DNA from: an uncultured Lachnospiraceae bacterium
GTDB taxonomy: Bacteria > Bacillota_A > Clostridia > Lachnospirales > Lachnospiraceae
DNA length: 9,959 nucleotides
Reading direction: 5' to 3'
Assembly: GCA_910588595.1 (NCBI GenBank)
Contig: CAJUQU010000136.1
Coordinates: 1-9,959, forward strand
Notes under the pieces: generated by a model
Told to the model about the DNA's origin: nothing
The model's database searches: none
The model's input: only the letters and a program-made list of their open reading frames with translations
Translations under genes and position numbers: made by a program
Part shown: positions 6,560 to 9,959 of the stretch, piece after piece
Numbering within the stretch: the stretch's first letter is position 1
Layout of the letters: the number at the start of each line of letters is the position of its first letter

Positions 6560-6595
6560 AAATTTTTGTCAAAATTTTTGTCAAATATTTTGTCA
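6560..6595. repeat. Three tandem AT-rich 12-mers
   Basis: The first two units (6560-6571 and 6572-6583) are identical AAATTTTTGTCA. The third (6584-6595, AATATTTTGTCA) differs at two positions. On the minus strand each unit reads TGACAAAA, and two of them form TTGACA. The array lies between the two divergent promoters, ending 14 bases upstream of the rightward -35 box. It could act as an UP element or as binding sites for a regulator of both directions. Confidence 0.8.
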
Positions 6596-6609
6596 TAACT
6601 TAAAATGCA

Positions 6610-6638
6610 TTGACCATAGGATTTCTATCGGCTATACT
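6610..6638 (+). promoter_or_regulatory. Rightward sigma-A-type promoter for the HtrA-like gene
   Basis: TTGACC (6610-6615), a 17-base spacer, and TATACT (6633-6638) each match consensus at five of six positions. The expected start of transcription is near 6645, leaving a short leader with GAGGAGG just before the coding region. The AT-rich 12-mer array upstream could strengthen it. Confidence 0.75.
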
Positions 6639-6677
6639 ATGAAAAGAGTCTGAGATGAGAGGAGGATGAGAGGAAAA

Positions 6678-8213
6678 ATGCGGAAGAATAAAGAGATGAA
6701 TGAAGATTCAAAGCCGCAGAACAGCCCTGCGGAGTCAGCAAATGATTTCGAGTTTCTGCAGGAGAAGATCAAAGAGCGGCCGATCAATAAAAAGAGGCTT
6801 CTAAAGCGCACGATCATCACTGCTTCCATGGCAGTCCTTTTTGGTCTGCTGGCGTGTTTGTCATTTTTGCTGTTGGAGCCTGTTCTCAACAACTGGCTCT
6901 ATCCTGAGGAGGAGCCGGAGATCGTGACGTTTCCACAGGAACAAAATGAGATGCTCCCGGAGGACATGCTCACAGAGGGAACGACGGCAAGCCAGGAGGG
7001 AAGCGAGGAGAGTTCTTCCCACAGCAGCGAGGAGAGTCAGATATCGGAGTCCGGGACGGATGATCCGGAATCAAAGACCAGCGTCGAAGAGGAGGAAGGC
7101 GCGAGAGAGAGCAGCACAGTGGAAGAAAGTGCGGATGAACAGGCGGAGCATTTGAATGAACAGGATCTGGCAGTAGACGATCCCAATGCCACAGATGCAG
7201 CGGCAGGAAGTCTGGCGGGAAACGTGGGAGAAACGGTTCCGATCGAACCGTTAAAGCCCTATCAGACACAGTATGAGGAGCTGTATAAGATCTACAGTAA
7301 AGTCCAGACGAGCATGGTGACTGTCACGGCAGTGCACTCGGATGTGGACTGGTTTAACAACACCTATCAAAGCGAGGGAACGACGGCAGGTGTCATCATT
7401 GCAAACAATAACAGGGAGCTATTGATCCTCAGCAGAAAATCTACGCTGGATGGTGCAGAGACCATACGGATCAGTTTTTGCAACGGCTCCGATGCCAGTG
7501 CCGTGATCAAGCAGTATGATCAGAATACGGATCTGGCTGTATTGGCAGTGGATCTCAAATATATAGGAATCGACACGATGGATTCTGTAACAGTAGCATC
7601 GCTGGGGAGTTCGATATCTTCAGGAATGACCGGAACACCGATCATTGCGGTTGGAAATCTCTTTGGTTACAAAGATACAGTCTGTTATGGAATGGTCACA
7701 TCAAAAAACAATATCATAACAATGGCGGACAGTGAATATAAGCTGATGACGACGGATATTTATGCAGGGACAAGCCCGAGTGGTATCCTTGTCAATATGA
7801 GCGGGGAAGTGATCGGGATCATTGATAACAGCCATAATCATGACGACACCAGAAATCTCCTGTCAGCGGTGGGGATCACCGAGCTGAAAGGATTGATCTC
7901 TAAGCTGTCCAATGGGGAACACATTCCATATCTAGGGATCTATGCGCAGGATATCTCTGCACAGACGAGAACGGAGCTGGGGATTCCACAGGGGGCGTAC
8001 ATCGTGGATATCGATATGGATTCGCCAGCTATGTTGAAAGGGATCCAGAAAGGTGATATTCTGGTTAAAGTCGGTTCCCGTGATATCAAAAGCGCTGCGG
8101 ATTACATGAACGTGCTGCGGAATTCCCAGGTGGAAAGCAGCATAGACATAGTAGTGCAGAGGGCAAGTGTCAATGATTACATGGAGATGCACTTTGTGAT
8201 CCAGGTGGAGTAA
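6678..8213 (+). CDS. Membrane-anchored HtrA-like protein with PDZ domain, probable pseudoprotease
   Basis: This protein of about 511 residues has a basic cytoplasmic tail, one membrane helix (about 44-66), a long acidic Ser/Glu-rich linker (~76-190), a trypsin-like HtrA domain (~196-410) and a C-terminal PDZ domain (~416-508, with YLGIYAQDI, DSPAMLKGIQKGDILVKVG). The fold matches HtrA in TDLAVL (D285 equals the catalytic Asp) and GEVIGI, but the expected TNxHV histidine position reads LSRKST, with S255 aligning to it. The GNSGG serine loop reads GTSPSG (364-369), where ungapped alignment to the following LVN puts Pro367 at the Ser position. Proteolysis is therefore unlikely; a binding or scaffold role on the cell surface is possible. 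GGAGG (6661-6665) abuts ATG 6666, so ATG 6678 is the likelier start. HtrA-type assignment is good; loss of activity is inferred. Confidence 0.85.
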   Translation: MRKNKEMNEDSKPQNSPAESANDFEFLQEKIKERPINKKRLLKRTIITASMAVLFGLLACLSFLLLEPVLNNWLYPEEEPEIVTFPQEQNEMLPEDMLTEGTTASQEGSEESSSHSSEESQISESGTDDPESKTSVEEEEGARESSTVEESADEQAEHLNEQDLAVDDPNATDAAAGSLAGNVGETVPIEPLKPYQTQYEELYKIYSKVQTSMVTVTAVHSDVDWFNNTYQSEGTTAGVIIANNNRELLILSRKSTLDGAETIRISFCNGSDASAVIKQYDQNTDLAVLAVDLKYIGIDTMDSVTVASLGSSISSGMTGTPIIAVGNLFGYKDTVCYGMVTSKNNIITMADSEYKLMTTDIYAGTSPSGILVNMSGEVIGIIDNSHNHDDTRNLLSAVGITELKGLISKLSNGEHIPYLGIYAQDISAQTRTELGIPQGAYIVDIDMDSPAMLKGIQKGDILVKVGSRDIKSAADYMNVLRNSQVESSIDIVVQRASVNDYMEMHFVIQVE

Positions 8214-8277
8214 CCCCTGCATTTATCAATTGGGAATAAATGAGTATTATTATATATAGAAAGGATCTAGTGTAAAA

Positions 8278-9216
8278 ATGAAATATATTAAGGATTATAA
8301 AGACGGAGACAGGGTTTTTGACATCTATTTCTGCAAATTTAAAAGTTCTGCCATAACTAAAAACGGAAAAAATTATGACAATGTGATTCTTCAGGACAAG
8401 ACAGGCACGCTCGATGCCAAGATTTGGGATCCGAACAATGCCGGGATCGCTGACTTTGAAGCGATGGATTATATTGAGGTGTACGGGGATGTCACGGTCT
8501 TTAACGGTGCACTGCAGGTGAACGTCAAACGTGTGCGCAAATGTGCGGAAGGGGAGTACGACGAGGGAGAGTACATGCCTGTGAGCAAGCGGAATCTGGA
8601 CGAGATGTATACAGAGCTGCTAAACATCATTGACAGTATCCAAAATACATATCTGAAAGATCTATTAAGAAAATTTTTCGTGGAGGATAAAGCGTTTGCT
8701 GCCAGATTTAAGAAAGCATCGGCAGCAAAGTCTGTTCATCATGGTTTTATCGGAGGACTTCTAGAACACACGCTTGGCGTCACAAAGCTCTGTGAATATT
8801 ACTGTACGGCATATCCTGTCCTGAACCGGGATCTGCTCCTTGCTGCTGCGATCTGCCACGATATAGGAAAGACAAAGGAAATCAGTGCATTTCCTGCAAA
8901 CGATTACACAGATGAGGGACAATTTCTGGGACATATCGTGATGGGATCAGAGATGATCGGACAAAAGGCAAGGGAAATTCCCGGGTTCCCGTCAGTGCTT
9001 GAGATGGAGCTAAAGCACTGCATTTTGTCGCATCATGGGGAATATGAGTACGGGTCCCCAAAAAAACCGGCACTGATAGAGGCATTGGCGCTCAACTACG
9101 CAGATGACACTGACGCAAAGCTAGAGACATTCACAGAGATCCTGAACGCTTCGCAGGAGACGGGCTGGCTGGGTTACAACAGGCTGTTCGAATCAAATCT
9201 AAAGAGAACGATGTAG
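8278..9216 (+). CDS. yhaM: 3'-5' exoribonuclease YhaM family
   Basis: At 312 residues this is close to the ~314 of Bacillus subtilis YhaM, a cytoplasmic Mn-dependent 3'-5' exonuclease acting on RNA and single-stranded DNA. An N-terminal OB-fold (about 10-90, with DNVILQDKTGTLDAKIWD) is followed by an HD phosphohydrolase domain: GGLLEHTLGV (H163), the HD pair H194-D195 in CHDIGK, H219 in GHIVMG, HCILSHHGEYEYGSPKKP with H247/H252/H253, and D276/D277. All expected metal ligands seem present. The start has AAAGGA 12 bases upstream, a rather long spacing, and no closer alternative start. It follows the HtrA-like gene by 64 bp with no clear terminator, so it is probably co-transcribed with it and with the methyltransferase gene that follows. 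Confidence 0.95.
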   Translation: MKYIKDYKDGDRVFDIYFCKFKSSAITKNGKNYDNVILQDKTGTLDAKIWDPNNAGIADFEAMDYIEVYGDVTVFNGALQVNVKRVRKCAEGEYDEGEYMPVSKRNLDEMYTELLNIIDSIQNTYLKDLLRKFFVEDKAFAARFKKASAAKSVHHGFIGGLLEHTLGVTKLCEYYCTAYPVLNRDLLLAAAICHDIGKTKEISAFPANDYTDEGQFLGHIVMGSEMIGQKAREIPGFPSVLEMELKHCILSHHGEYEYGSPKKPALIEALALNYADDTDAKLETFTEILNASQETGWLGYNRLFESNLKRTM

Positions 9217-9250
9217 AAGAATGCGTGTGATTTTTGACGGAGGGATGGGA

Positions 9251-9959
9251 TTGGAGTACAGAAAAGATGACATTGTAACAGTAGAGATTGAGGACATGGG
9301 AATTGATGGCGGGGGTATCGGAAAGGTAGAAGGTTTTACTTTTTTTGTGAAGGATGCAGTGATCGGAGACAGGGTACAAGTCAAGGTCATGAAAGTAAAA
9401 AAAGGGTATGCGTACGCCAGACTGATGGAGATTATCGAACCTTCTCCCGACCGCAGAGAGCCAAAATGCATGTATCATAGACAATGCGGCGGATGCCAGA
9501 TACAGGCTCTTGACTATAAGGCACAACTGGTCTTTAAGGAGAACAAAGTCAAGAATAACTTACACAGGATCGGCGGATTCTCCAGGGAACTGATTGAGCA
9601 GGTGATGGAGCCGGTCGTGGGCATGGAAGAGCCTTTTCATTATCGCAATAAAGCCCAGTTTCCGATCGGTATGGACAAAGATGGTGAGCCTGTAGCAGGT
9701 TTCTATGCTGGAAGGACCCATTCGATCATACCCAATACAGACTGTGCACTGGGAGTAAAAGAAAATAAAGCGATCCTGGAAATATTGCTGGACTACATGA
9801 AAGAATATAAGATAGCGCCCTACAATGAAGAGACGGGAAAAGGACTTATCCGCCATGTGCTGATACGAAAAGGCTTTACAACAGGCGAGATCATGGTGTG
9901 TATCATTGTGAATGGAGAGAAGCTGTCGTGGAAGCGCGAACTGGTGGAAGCGCTCAAAA
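9251..9959 (+). CDS. rlmD: 23S rRNA (uracil-C5)-methyltransferase, RlmD/RlmCD type (5' half)
   Basis: This enzyme makes 5-methyluridine in 23S rRNA (U1939, and also U747 in Gram-positive RlmCD enzymes). The 236 visible codons contain a TRAM domain (about 1-62, with IEDMGIDGGGIGKVEGFT and DAVIGDRV) and the iron-sulfur cysteines C73-x5-C79-x2-C82, with C165 as fourth ligand. The RNA-binding start of the catalytic domain follows (FHYRNKAQFPIG, GFYAGRTHSIIP). The SAM-binding and catalytic-Cys part lies past the right edge; the family is normally ~450-480 residues. Start choice: GGAGG at 9239-9243 abuts ATG 9245, but sits seven bases before TTG 9251, in the same frame. A protein beginning MEYRKDDIV also fits the family. 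ATG 9221 is a third in-frame option. The gene lies 34 bases after the yhaM stop and is probably co-transcribed. Confidence 0.93.
   Translation, partial: MEYRKDDIVTVEIEDMGIDGGGIGKVEGFTFFVKDAVIGDRVQVKVMKVKKGYAYARLMEIIEPSPDRREPKCMYHRQCGGCQIQALDYKAQLVFKENKVKNNLHRIGGFSRELIEQVMEPVVGMEEPFHYRNKAQFPIGMDKDGEPVAGFYAGRTHSIIPNTDCALGVKENKAILEILLDYMKEYKIAPYNEETGKGLIRHVLIRKGFTTGEIMVCIIVNGEKLSWKRELVEALK

Noticed and set aside
8214..8241. Rho-independent terminator after the HtrA-like gene (ATTTAT/ATAAAT stem)
   Set aside because: The stem is six A/T pairs with a nine-base loop and no U-run, too weak to call.
8230..8258. TTGGGA-17-TATATA promoter-like pair before yhaM
   Set aside because: Transcription would start at about 8265, inside or after the AAAGGA ribosome-binding site, so it would not give a translatable leader. 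Co-transcription with the upstream gene is simpler.
9131..9526. 131-codon minus-strand frame over the end of yhaM and start of rlmD
   Set aside because: Both underlying plus-strand genes are recognisable by motif, and the antisense translation shows no family features.

Overview
The window looks like chromosome of an anaerobic Firmicute, most probably a Clostridia member close to Lachnospiraceae. This rests on strong GGAGG ribosome-binding sites, MutS2, a YhaM-type exoribonuclease, a DUF4358 lipoprotein and a DHHW protein beside an MBOAT acyltransferase. The assignment is inferred from gene content; no database was searched.

Layout. Everything left of about 6430 is transcribed leftward, and everything right of about 6666 rightward. 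In transcription order the leftward set is: a secreted SGNH/GDSL hydrolase (6430-5492), a DUF4358 lipoprotein (5492-4953, stop and start overlapping by one base), an MBOAT O-acyltransferase (4940-3525), a DHHW (AlgX/AlgJ-like) membrane-anchored protein (3394-2261), then mutS2 (1888 to beyond the left edge). The first four resemble a cell-surface O-acetylation system: the MBOAT protein would move acyl groups across the membrane, and one or both extracytoplasmic SGNH-like proteins would transfer them to, or remove them from, a glycan. The glycan is not identifiable here.

The 372-bp gap between the DHHW gene and mutS2 is not ordinary spacer. It holds two adjacent, nearly full-length imperfect palindromes of 164 and 165 bp (1924-2087 and 2086-2250). 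Both have ends of the form TA(G/A)TAC...GnACTA and they share a TA. They look like MITEs or other mobile hairpin elements. The last 26 bp of the first palindrome recurs exactly at 3432-3457, on the other side of the DHHW gene, so that gene sits between perfect direct repeats.

The divergent intergenic region (6431-6665) carries a good sigma-A type promoter on each strand. Between them lie three tandem AT-rich 12-mers that read TTGACA-like on the minus strand. The rightward promoter drives a membrane-anchored HtrA-fold/PDZ protein whose catalytic His is replaced and whose Ser motif is disrupted, so it is a likely pseudoprotease. It is followed by yhaM (3'-5' exoribonuclease) and the first half of an RlmD/RlmCD-type 23S rRNA uracil methyltransferase, which probably starts at a TTG codon.

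Most worth following up are the paired palindromic elements and their 26-bp echo around the DHHW gene, the acetylation cassette with its unexplained DUF4358 lipoprotein, and the degenerate HtrA-like protein.
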